This document shows positions 1 through 5,650 of a DNA stretch of 6,800 bases, in pieces. The stretch spans positions 1-6,800 of the forward strand of contig JAJYTJ010000190.1 of assembly GCA_021793115.1 (NCBI GenBank), given 5' to 3'. Made by a program: the position numbers and the translations under genes. A model generated the notes under the pieces. It saw only the letters and a program-made list of their open reading frames with translations, had not been told where the DNA came from and ran no database searches. Every line of letters starts with the position of its first letter. The stretch's first letter is position 1. Source of the stretch: Actinomycetes bacterium (lineage in GTDB: Bacteria > Actinomycetota > Actinomycetes > Actinomycetales > Cellulomonadaceae).

Positions 1-53
1 CCCTCAGCCCGATACAGCCGACGGATCTCAGCCCAGTCCTCCACGGTGATCAC
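1..53 (-). CDS. istA: IS21-family transposase IstA, N-terminal fragment
   Basis: Only the first 17 codons are in the window. They read V-I-T-V-E-D-W-A-E-I-R-R-L-Y-R-A-E, followed by the first bases of a Gly codon. This matches the typical IstA beginning (M-I-[TS]-V-E-[DE]-W-A-E-I-R-x-L), which leads into the helix-turn-helix that binds the element's ends. IstA is the DDE transposase and normally works with the ATPase IstB, encoded just downstream; both would lie left of the window. The start is taken as GTG at 53, giving the family-typical N-terminus. A second GTG at 44 has a GGGAG-like ribosome site at better spacing and is an alternative. Family assignment rests on this short but characteristic stretch. 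Confidence 0.7.
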   Translation of the reverse strand, partial: MITVEDWAEIRRLYRAE

Positions 54-73
54 TCCCTCACTCTTCAGCGAAG

Positions 74-106
74 GGGGGTCAACTTTCGCCCGGCGCCAGG
101 GGGTCA
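74..106 (-). repeat. Paired 8-bp repeats in the IS21 end
   Basis: GGGGGTCA occurs at 74-81 and again at 99-106 as direct repeats 25 bp apart. Both copies sit between the IstA start codon and the inferred outer tip of the element. In IS21-family elements such multiple terminal repeats are transposase binding sites. That role is inferred here from position and resemblance. Confidence 0.6.
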
Positions 107-126
107 GTGTTCACGCGGCATCGACA

Positions 127-341
127 CCGCCCAAGGGTCGACCCGAGGCAAGAGTGCCGCGATCTGCCTGGCGATCGAAGAGCCTGAGCTGTTCCAGCAC
201 CCGTCTCAGGCGCGGGTGTTCGCGCGGGTCCTCCGCGAGCTCTCGACCGGGTCCGATGACGTGTTCCAGGTGGTCTACGCGACTCACTCGCCCTTCTTCA
301 TCGACCCGCGTTTCTTCGACCAGGTACGTCGAGTCAGTCGC
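127..341 (+). pseudogene. OLD-family ATP-dependent nuclease, internal fragment
   Basis: Reading forward in the frame of position 216, about 70 codons resemble the C-terminal half of the ABC-type ATPase domain of OLD (overcoming lysogenization defect) family nucleases. The stretch C-L-A-I-E-E-P-E-L-F-Q-H-P (165-203) fits the Walker B strand and D-loop, with the Glu pair as catalytic acids. Y-A-T-H-S-P-F-F (276-299) fits the switch histidine, and D-P-R-F-F-D-Q-V-R-R-V-S-R (303-341) follows as in the family. The Walker A and signature regions are missing on the left, where the IS21 end begins. Past 341 the similarity stops although the frame stays open to 503, and the TOPRIM nuclease domain that should follow is absent. 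It is therefore a remnant truncated at both ends and presumably inactive. Such nucleases act in phage defence, often with UvrD-like helicases. Exact borders are approximate. Confidence 0.75.
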
Positions 342-558
342 CGCCAAGCCGACCCTGGTTCACATCCTGAACCGCCCCGGCGTGTCCGGAGGGTGGTGCC
401 ACGGCCCACTGAGCGGAGCCATCGAAGAGGCGCCGAGCACCTGCGCATCCTGCCGCTGGGGCCGTACTGGGGCTGCGAGCCGGCTCCAGAGCGGGTGCGG
501 TGACGCCATTCTGACGCGGCGCCACGCCGAGTCTCTGGTCATTTCTCGATCACTCGCG
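342..558. other. No recognisable gene
   Basis: About 220 bp between the nuclease remnant and the hairpin downstream of the tRNA gene. Both strands stay open in several frames, as expected at this GC content, but no translation resembles a protein family I know and none has a convincing start. It may be eroded sequence from the same nuclease gene or unrelated intergenic DNA. Confidence 0.5.
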
Positions 559-590
559 CCTCCTGGACCTGCGTTAACGCAGGCCGGAGG
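559..590 (-). terminator. Hairpin with 16-bp perfect palindrome, candidate tRNA terminator
   Basis: CCTGCGTTAACGCAGG at 568-583 is its own reverse complement, able to form a 6-bp stem with a UUAA loop. Flanking arms CCTCC (559-563) and GGAGG (586-590) extend it across a small asymmetric internal loop. It lies about 19 nt beyond the 3' end of tRNA-Ser(GCU) in the direction of transcription, so a role as transcript terminator or 3' processing signal is likely. There is no U-run after it, which is common for actinobacterial hairpin terminators. A protein-binding operator is the alternative. Confidence 0.5.
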
Positions 591-608
591 CACAGTGGGG
601 CCGAAGAG

Positions 609-697
609 CGGAGACGGTGGGATTTGAACCCACGGTAGGGGTAACCCCCTACACGGCCTTAGCAGGGCCGCGCACTAGGCCACTATGCGACGTCTCC
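609..697 (-). tRNA. tRNA-Ser (anticodon GCU)
   Basis: The minus strand folds as a class II tRNA. The acceptor stem pairs GGAGACG (697-691) with CGTCTCC (616-610). The anticodon loop CTGCTAA (665-659) has anticodon GCT at 663-661, which reads serine codons AGC and AGU. The variable arm is long, as serine tRNAs require, and the T-arm contains GGTTCAAATC. The discriminator base is G, the normal identity element for serine tRNAs. CCA is not encoded (the next bases are CTC), so it must be added after transcription. A candidate promoter lies directly upstream and a hairpin downstream, suggesting it is transcribed on its own. Confidence 0.97.
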
Positions 698-709
698 AAG
701 ACGGGGGAC

Positions 710-739
710 AGGCTACAGGTGCCACCCGGCGGCGAACAA
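710..739 (-). promoter_or_regulatory. Candidate promoter for tRNA-Ser(GCU)
   Basis: On the minus strand a TTGTTC box (739-734) is followed after 18 bp by TAGCCT (715-710). These resemble the -35 and -10 boxes of the main vegetative sigma factor. Transcription would begin a few bases before the mature tRNA 5' end at 697. The boxes fall in the 47-bp gap between the exporter stop codon and the tRNA. The match is imperfect and is based on inspection only. Confidence 0.35.
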
Positions 740-744
740 AAGCC

Positions 745-2022
745 TCAGTGCTCGAGCCCCCACTCCCGGTCGGTGAGCATCCGCGCGGTGCCCAGGCCGA
801 TCGCCAGCGCCGCGACGACAAGGGCGGCCGTGACCCCGTACGACATCGCGTTGGTGATGTCGCCGTTGGACAGGTAGAACACCGCCCGGTAGGCGGGCAC
901 GCCGGGGACCATGATCGTCACCGCCGGGACGTAGACCGTGATCCGCGGGATGTTCAGCCGCGGCGCGACCCAGGCGGCGAGCAGCCCGACGAGGCATGCG
1001 GCCGCTGCGGCGGCGGCCTGCGGCGGCCAGTGCACGTGCTCCACCGTGGCGATCCGCAGCACGTTGGGCACGGTCGCGACCAAGGCGGCGACCACGGCCA
1101 TGCGCCACGGGCTGTTGAACATCAGCGCGAAGCCCAGGACCCCGACGAAGGACGCCACGGCCCGCAGCAGCACGAGCGCCACGGTCCCCAGCACCACCGG
1201 CTGCGGCGGATCGGGTGACAGGCCGGCGATGATCGACACAGCCCACACGGCGAACGCGGCCGAGACCAGGATCATCATGGCGTGCGTCAGGCGGGCCAGG
1301 CCCGCGGAGAAGTCCAGCTTCGCCAGGTCCAGCGCACCGGTGACCAGGGGGAAGCCGGGGACGAGGAACAGTGCCGCCGAGGCGTAGCCGGCCTCGTGCA
1401 CCCCGGTGGTCAGGCCGGCCAGGTGGACCAGCTCGACGAACCCGAGGTAGGCCCCGCTGGCGAGTGCCGCCGCCACGAGCGCGATGCCGAACTGGTTGAA
1501 CCCGCGGCGCAGCGCGAGGCGCCGCAGCCCCTGCCCCAGGAACGCGCCGACGAAGGCGCCGAGGATCTCCACCGGGCCGCCGCTGTTGAGGAACGCGAAC
1601 GCGGCGCACGCGATGGCCGCCCACAGCGCGTTGAGCACCGCCGGGTACAGCGGCCCCTTGTGCTCGATCGCGTCGACCTCGGCGGCCACCTCCTCGACGG
1701 TCCACCCGTCGCGCGCCTCGACACGCTGCGCCAGCCACTCGAGCTCGGCGAGCCGGTCGGTGTTGACGCCGATATTGCGGACCTCGAGCACCTCGGTGCG
1801 GAACGAGCGGCCACGGTGCGAGGTCGTCGTGATCTCGGTGAGCGTGACGTGCGCCTCGTGCCGATCGATGCCGAGCGCCGTGGCGACCCGGGCCATCGAC
1901 GCCTTGACGCGGTAGGAGCCGGTGCCCGACGAGAGCGACAGCCGCCCCACCCGCAGCACGACGCCGGAGCGATGGATGAGGTCGAGCTCCTCGTCGTCCG
2001 GATGCAGCGGCACGACGACCAT
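745..2022 (-). CDS. thrE: Threonine/serine exporter family protein (ThrE-like)
   Basis: This 425-residue membrane protein fits the ThrE family, which exports threonine and serine using the proton motive force; the Corynebacterium glutamicum member is about 490 residues. The soluble N-terminal part (residues about 15-120) carries the family's opening G-x-L-x-L-S-S-G-T-G-S-Y-R-V (residues 26-39). It is followed by hydrophobic segments and the loop F-L-V-P-G-F-P-L-V-T-G-A-L-D-L typical of the first (DUF1212) half. The second hydrophobic block, ending near P-A-V-T-I-M-V-P-G-V-P, matches the second half (DUF3815). Both halves are fused in one chain, as in ThrE, and about ten helices are expected. 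ATG at 2022 is the first usable start: the codons above it offer no ATG or GTG before the PAP2 gene ends. No strong ribosome site is visible, and the gene starts 38 bp after PAP2, so translational coupling is possible. Substrate is inferred from the family. Confidence 0.88.
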   Translation of the reverse strand: MVVVPLHPDDEELDLIHRSGVVLRVGRLSLSSGTGSYRVKASMARVATALGIDRHEAHVTLTEITTTSHRGRSFRTEVLEVRNIGVNTDRLAELEWLAQRVEARDGWTVEEVAAEVDAIEHKGPLYPAVLNALWAAIACAAFAFLNSGGPVEILGAFVGAFLGQGLRRLALRRGFNQFGIALVAAALASGAYLGFVELVHLAGLTTGVHEAGYASAALFLVPGFPLVTGALDLAKLDFSAGLARLTHAMMILVSAAFAVWAVSIIAGLSPDPPQPVVLGTVALVLLRAVASFVGVLGFALMFNSPWRMAVVAALVATVPNVLRIATVEHVHWPPQAAAAAAACLVGLLAAWVAPRLNIPRITVYVPAVTIMVPGVPAYRAVFYLSNGDITNAMSYGVTAALVVAALAIGLGTARMLTDREWGLEH

Positions 2023-2060
2023 GATGACGGTTCGCCGGACGGCTCGACGAGGCCAACGGC

Positions 2061-2819
2061 CTACCGAGGGCCGTCGTGCCCGTCGTCGGGTGGCACCGTC
2101 GCCGCGGCGCGGACCCGGACCGGCCCCCGCGTCCACGCCGGACCGTGCCGGCGCAGCCACATGTCGGCGAGCACGACAAGCCCCATGACCCCCACCGCGA
2201 GCGCGGCGCCGGCGAGCACGTCGGTCAGCCAGTGGTCCCCGAGGTACAGGCGCGCCGCGGACATCACCGCCGTGGCCAGCAGCGCCACGGCGAACCCGGC
2301 GAACGCACGACGCACGCCGGGGCTGCGCCGCCACCACAGGTAGGCGAGCCCGAGCGTGAACGCCGCCGTGCCCACGGCGTGCCCCGACGGGAAGGACAGG
2401 GTGGTCTCCACCGGGCCGACGACGTCGACCGCCGGTGGCCGAGCACGGTCCACCACGTGCTTGATGACGAGCGCGATCGCCTCCGAGCCCCCGAGCGCGA
2501 AGCTCAGCAGCAAGGCCTCGTCGAAGCGCCGGCGCCACACCAGCGCCACCACGGTGAGCGCGGCGATGATGGGCAGCACCGTCTCCCCGCCCACCGTGCT
2601 GACCACCTGGGCCACCGTCGTGAGCACCGCGTCCCGGTGAGCCACGAACCAGGCCATGGTGGGGCGGTCCAGCACCGCCACGTCCGCGTTCTCGCCGATG
2701 CCGTCGAGGATGCCGGCGACCGCCACGATGCTCGCGATGGCGACGGCCACGGCGGCCACGACAGCGGTCCGGGCGGGGGTGATGACGGCCCGGACGCGGG
2801 CGGTCGGCGGCGTGCTCAC
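2061..2819 (-). CDS. PAP2-family membrane phosphatase
   Basis: A 252-residue integral membrane protein of the PAP2 (type 2 phosphatidic acid phosphatase) superfamily. All three catalytic motifs are visible: K-x6-R-P at residues 120-128 (K-H-V-V-D-R-A-R-P), P-S-G-H at 144-147, and R-x5-H-x3-D at 190-200. The usual Ser before the third-motif Arg is Ala. His147 and His196 are the expected acid/base and nucleophile. Around six helices surround these motifs, placing the active site at the outer membrane face. Likely substrates are lipid phosphates or undecaprenyl pyrophosphate, but the sequence does not distinguish between them. The GTG at 2819 is chosen over an upstream in-frame ATG because GGAAGGA stands 8 nt before it; the upstream extension is not hydrophobic and has no family features. 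It is followed closely by the ThrE-like exporter, probably in one transcript. Confidence 0.92.
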   Translation of the reverse strand: MSTPPTARVRAVITPARTAVVAAVAVAIASIVAVAGILDGIGENADVAVLDRPTMAWFVAHRDAVLTTVAQVVSTVGGETVLPIIAALTVVALVWRRRFDEALLLSFALGGSEAIALVIKHVVDRARPPAVDVVGPVETTLSFPSGHAVGTAAFTLGLAYLWWRRSPGVRRAFAGFAVALLATAVMSAARLYLGDHWLTDVLAGAALAVGVMGLVVLADMWLRRHGPAWTRGPVRVRAAATVPPDDGHDGPR

Positions 2820-2827
2820 CAGGCTGG

Positions 2828-2834
2828 TCCTTCC
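2828..2834 (-). promoter_or_regulatory. Ribosome binding site deciding the PAP2 start
   Basis: GGAAGGA on the minus strand, 8 nt upstream of GTG at 2819. It settles the start on this GTG rather than an ATG 40 codons further up. Confidence 0.75.
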
Positions 2835-2940
2835 GAGAGGTTGACCAGATCCGACCGCACGAACCTGAGCACCACCTGAACATCCTGTGAAGACTCCGGC
2901 GGCGCGGGGCGCGATCTGGCCGGCCCGCCGGCCCGCCACC

Positions 2941-2966
2941 GAGCGTCCGGGCCGGCGCCGGCGCTC
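2941..2966 (-). terminator. GC-rich hairpin overlapping the NRAMP stop codon
   Basis: GAGCG (2941-2945) pairs with CGCTC (2962-2966) and CCGG (2947-2950) with CCGG (2958-2961), leaving one bulged base and a 7-nt loop. The core 2951-2962 is also a perfect 12-bp palindrome (GCCGGCGCCGGC). It sits at the NRAMP stop and could slow or end transcription before the PAP2 gene. It has no U-run, and such hairpins are frequent by chance in DNA this GC-rich. Confidence 0.3.
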
Positions 2967-4293
2967 AGCCGCCTGCCACGGTGTACCAGACCCCGTAGGC
3001 GCCGGCGACGGACATGACGACCGTCGAGGTCCAGCCGAGCACCGCGGCCACCCGGCCGTTGGTGTAGGTACCCATGATCTGCCGGTCGCGCGCGATGAGC
3101 ATCATCACCAGCAGGAACGGTCCGGCGGCGATCCCGTTGACGATCGCGCTGAGCACCAGCAGGTTGATCGGGTTGAGGCCGACGAGGCTGAGGGCGGTAC
3201 CGCCGATGACGCCGACCCCGAGCAGCACGTAGAACAACGGCGCCCGCGCCGGGCTGCGGTCCAGACCCCACTCCCGGTTGGTCAGCCCGGCCATGCCCGC
3301 GGCGCCCGAGGCCGCCAGTACCGGCACGGCCAGCACGCCGGAGCCGATGAAGCCGATCGCGAAGAGCGCGGTGGACCAGTGCCCGGCGATCGGGGCGAGC
3401 GCCTGCGCCGCGTCGGCGGCGGACCCCACCACCCGACCGGTGGAGCCCAGGGTGGCAGCGGTCGCGATGATGATCGCGAACATGATGACCGTGGAGAACG
3501 CCATCCCCGTCACGACGTCGATGCGGCCGTTGCGCATGGCGCGCCGGCGCGCCCGGGGCGACCGGTCGGCCAGCGTGGGCGCCCGCGGGCCGCCGAGATC
3601 CTCGGCGCGCAGCTCCTCGACACGCTGGGCCGTCTGCCAGAAGAACATGTAGGGCGAGATGGACGTCCCCAGGACGGCGACCGCCAGGCCCAGGTAGGCG
3701 GGCGTGAGCCGGATTCCGAGGCCGAGCAGCCCACGCAGCACGTCGGCCCAGTCGATGCCCACCACCACGACGACCCCGACGTAGACGAGCAGCACCGAGC
3801 AGAGCCACTTGACGGCGCGTGCGATCGCCTCGAACGAGCCCAGGACGACCGCCGCGAGGATGCCGACGCCGAACGCCGCGCTCCACACCACGGCCGGTCC
3901 CGCGTGCAGCAGCTGCATCCCCTGACCGATCGCCACCAGGTCGGCGGCCACGTTGACGAGGTTGGCCACGATGAGCGCCGCCACGAGCACGCCGACGACG
4001 AGCCGCAGCGAGTGGGGGAACCTGCGGCGGATCAGCCGGCCGAAGCTGTCCCCGGTCGCCTGGGCCATCCGGTCGCAGATCTCCTGCGTCCCGGCCATCA
4101 GGGGGAAGGCCACCACGACCGTCCACAGCAGGCCGTACCGGAAGGTTGCCCCGGCCTGCGCGTACGTGGCGATGCCGGACGGGTCGTCGTCCGCCGCGCC
4201 GGTGACGAGACCGGGCCCCAGAACCTTGAAGTACCGCCCGACGAGCGACGGGCCGCCATGGGCGCCGGCGCGGGCTCGGGCCTCAGTCACCAT
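2965..4293 (-). CDS. NRAMP-superfamily divalent metal transporter, divergent metal site
   Basis: A 442-residue polytopic membrane protein of the NRAMP/MntH superfamily, predicted to have about 11 helices and to import divalent metal with protons. Residues 24-49 form helix 1 with G-A-A-D-D-D-P-S-G-I. Residues 205-220 form helix 6 with L-G-T-S-I-S-P-Y-M-F-F-W-Q. In typical Mn/Fe importers these positions read D-P-G-N and M-P-H, and the Asp, Asn and Met bind the metal. Here the Asp stays (Asp37), while Asn becomes Gly40, Met becomes Ser213 and His becomes Tyr215. The loop after helix 6 is long and charged, as in other divergent members. Metal choice therefore cannot be assumed to be manganese; magnesium-type relatives also lack the Asn and Met. 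Two starts compete: ATG at 4293 (GAGGGG 4 nt upstream) and GTG at 4290 (7 nt). They differ by one residue. Confidence 0.9.
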   Translation of the reverse strand: MVTEARARAGAHGGPSLVGRYFKVLGPGLVTGAADDDPSGIATYAQAGATFRYGLLWTVVVAFPLMAGTQEICDRMAQATGDSFGRLIRRRFPHSLRLVVGVLVAALIVANLVNVAADLVAIGQGMQLLHAGPAVVWSAAFGVGILAAVVLGSFEAIARAVKWLCSVLLVYVGVVVVVGIDWADVLRGLLGLGIRLTPAYLGLAVAVLGTSISPYMFFWQTAQRVEELRAEDLGGPRAPTLADRSPRARRRAMRNGRIDVVTGMAFSTVIMFAIIIATAATLGSTGRVVGSAADAAQALAPIAGHWSTALFAIGFIGSGVLAVPVLAASGAAGMAGLTNREWGLDRSPARAPLFYVLLGVGVIGGTALSLVGLNPINLLVLSAIVNGIAAGPFLLVMMLIARDRQIMGTYTNGRVAAVLGWTSTVVMSVAGAYGVWYTVAGG

Positions 4294-4403
4294 GACGCCC
4301 CTCGAGACAGTGCCGGGAACCGACCGTGCCGGCGGGTCCGTCCGCCCATGGTCCGTGACACCCGGCCGAACCGCGACTGGAAGGGCGCCGGCGGGTCAGC
4401 GGT

Positions 4404-4442
4404 GCGGGCCGGCCGGCAGGGCGCCGCGCGGAGCCGGCCCGC
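4404..4442 (-). terminator. 10-bp inverted repeat, candidate terminator
   Basis: GCGGGCCGGC (4404-4413) and GCCGGCCCGC (4433-4442) are perfect inverted copies with a 19-nt spacer that could itself pair. They lie about 34 nt after the stop codon of the four-helix protein and upstream of the NRAMP gene. Stem content is all G and C with no following U-run, so this is a weak terminator call that depends on position. Confidence 0.35.
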
Positions 4443-4475
4443 GACGCGCCGACGAGACGCCCGCGAGCCGCGACC

Positions 4476-5045
4476 TCAGCGCGCGGGTTCCTGGACCCCG
4501 CCGCTCGCGGGCGCGACCCCGAAGCGGGAGGTCTTCCAGGCCACCCAGCCGCACACCACCGCGGCCGGCACCTCGGAGACGGCCGCCATGGTGATGGCGA
4601 TGGCCAGGCGGTGCGGGCTGGCCGAGCTGAGGATGTCGAACCAGGCGTCGAGCAGGAACAGGGGCAGCGTCAGCAGCGCCACCGTGCGCGTCGCCGGGCG
4701 GCCCCGGCGCAGGAGCACGCCGATGAGCGCGAGGGCGACCGTCTCTGCGGCGTCGATCCCGACCCAGGCCAGCGTGTGCGGGTTCATCCCGAGGTACGCC
4801 CAGACGGACCACCGGTGCAGCTGCCGCGGGGCGTCGGAGGTGCCGAGGTACACCGTCCAGCCGGCGAGCACGGCCGCCACCGCCACGAGGGCGGTCCCGA
4901 CGATGCGCTCGCGGCGCCGGTCCCGTTCCCGGGAGACGAGCCAGCGCCCCAACGACACGTGACCGGCGCGCTTCCGTGCGTCTGCCGCGTGCGGGCGCGT
5001 CACACCGGCACCACCGATGGCAATGACAGACGTGTGGTCGACCAT
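4476..5045 (-). CDS. Four-helix membrane protein of unknown function
   Basis: A 189-residue protein that I do not assign to a characterised family. After a hydrophilic N-terminus of about 47 residues ending in an Arg-rich run (39-47, suggesting a cytoplasmic N-terminus), four hydrophobic segments follow at about 48-68, 91-112, 120-141 and 147-170. Polar residues fall inside or at the edge of helices: D98 and E101 in helix 2, the motif D-A-W-F-D (133-137) in helix 3, and E158 in helix 4. Small actinobacterial membrane proteins with a similar W-V-G-x-D ... D-A-W-F-D pattern exist as conserved hypotheticals, from memory. ATG at 5045 is chosen because GGAGG stands 7 nt upstream; GTG at 4958 would remove 29 N-terminal residues without touching the helices. 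It is 182 bp upstream of the NRAMP gene, so co-transcription is uncertain. Confidence 0.75.
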   Translation of the reverse strand: MVDHTSVIAIGGAGVTRPHAADARKRAGHVSLGRWLVSRERDRRRERIVGTALVAVAAVLAGWTVYLGTSDAPRQLHRWSVWAYLGMNPHTLAWVGIDAAETVALALIGVLLRRGRPATRTVALLTLPLFLLDAWFDILSSASPHRLAIAITMAAVSEVPAAVVCGWVAWKTSRFGVAPASGGVQEPAR

Positions 5046-5052
5046 GCCGGGA

Positions 5053-5057
5053 CCTCC
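5053..5057 (-). promoter_or_regulatory. Ribosome binding site for the four-helix protein
   Basis: GGAGG on the minus strand, 7 nt before ATG at 5045. It is the strongest ribosome site near this gene and supports this start over the internal GTG at 4958, whose nearest purine-rich stretch is 12 nt away. Confidence 0.7.
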
Positions 5058-5506
5058 GCTACCGACGACGCTTCCCGACGACGCAGCCCATGGTGCCCCG
5101 TGAACCTGCGAACTCGATGTGTGTCGCGAACGGCGGAGATCCACGTCGCCGTCGACGTAGCCGACCTGGATGCGTAACCGGGCTGGGCGAGCCCTCGCCC
5201 CGGCATCAGGTCGCGACGGTTTCGCTGAGCACCTGCGCGTCGTTGTCCCTGACGACGCGCTGCTGCACGCGTTGATCCGGTCGAGATCCAGCGTCGCGGC
5301 TTGACGGTGGTTCGATGCGCCGAGAATGCCGCTGTGGAGCGCGAGGGTGTCTGCCGCGCGGGATCCGGACTCGCCTGCGCGCATGACGCCTCTGCAGGAT
5401 GGACGGACCACTTCGCGAGATCCAGGCCGTCCAGATCGGCGGCACCGTGGCCGTCATTTGGCAGCCGCCTTTGCGCCTGACCTGCGCCTATGTCCCACGG
5501 CACGGG
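5058..5506. other. About 450 bp without a recognisable gene
   Basis: This stretch lies between the ribosome site of the four-helix protein and tRNA-Ser(UGA). Open frames exist on both strands, but none gives a protein pattern I recognise. The longest of them run into the tRNA gene or into neighbouring genes in the wrong frame. One short forward frame (about 5200-5302, ending in TGA) gives a fairly protein-like string including V-V-V-P-D-D-A-L-L-H-A-L-I-R, without a start or known relative; it could be a decayed C-terminus or chance. A promoter for the downstream membrane gene should lie here, but no convincing -35/-10 pair was found by eye. Confidence 0.5.
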
Positions 5507-5596
5507 CGGAGGGCAAGGGATTCGAACCCTTGGTGACGGGGACACCGCCACAACGGTTTTCAAGACCGTCGCCTTCGGCCGCTCAGCCAGCCCTCC
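5507..5596 (-). tRNA. tRNA-Ser (anticodon UGA)
   Basis: The minus strand folds as a class II tRNA. The acceptor stem pairs GGAGGGC (5596-5590) with GCCCTCC (5514-5508). The anticodon loop CTTGAAA (5564-5558) carries TGA at 5562-5560, which reads UCA and wobbles to other UCN serine codons. The long variable arm, T-arm GGTTCGAATC and G discriminator (5507) fit a serine tRNA. CCA is not encoded. It begins 54 bp after the PIN-domain gene stop on the same strand, so it may share that transcript or use a promoter in the gap. A GATACC box near 5614 is the only -10-like sequence seen there. Confidence 0.97.
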
Positions 5597-5650
5597 CGGT
5601 GTCCGGACGGTATCAGCCTGGACGGCCGCTCCGGGCCAGCCGGTCCGGGG

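Larger units (their letters stand above)
1..126 (-). mobile_element. IS21-family insertion sequence, 5' end (partial)
   Basis: The left edge holds the first part of an IS21-family element that reads leftward out of the window. Seen directly: the start of an IstA-like transposase (1-53), then a non-coding end of about 70 bp carrying two copies of GGGGGTCA (plus-strand reading, 74-81 and 99-106), which read as TGACCCCC on the element's own strand. IS21 elements are known for several short repeats inside their ends and for tips of the form TGT...ACA or TG...CA. The outer tip is placed at 126 because the minus strand there begins TGTCGATGCC, and recognisable nuclease coding sequence starts immediately beyond it. 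The exact tip is uncertain by several bases, because the other end and the target-site duplication are outside the window. Confidence 0.7.

Noticed and set aside
46..627. 193-codon plus-strand frame covering the left region
   Set aside because: It runs across the IS end, the nuclease remnant in a different frame, and the tRNA gene. The translation is Ser/Arg-rich without family features.
990..1025. GCGGC-type tandem repeat
   Set aside because: It is the codon run for a poly-Ala stretch inside a ThrE membrane segment and not an independent repeat element.
2023..2883. Upstream extension of the ThrE-like frame (open to 2883)
   Set aside because: The extension runs out of frame through the PAP2 gene and gives Arg/Gly-rich non-protein-like sequence. 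The ThrE family begins at about 2022.
2816..4126. 436-codon minus-strand frame overlapping the NRAMP gene
   Set aside because: It is a shifted reading of the NRAMP gene with Arg/Gly-rich composition and no motif. The NRAMP frame contains helices and family signatures.
2887..4962. Long plus-strand open frame of 691 codons opposite the NRAMP and four-helix genes
   Set aside because: Its translation is rich in Arg, Gly, Asp, His and Pro with no domain pattern. It mirrors the codon bias of the real minus-strand genes, which carry clear family motifs.
5507..5596. tRNA-Ser(UGA) as an attachment site with a repeated 3' end
   Set aside because: I looked for a second copy of its 3' part within the window and found none apart from the general T-arm similarity to the other tRNA-Ser.
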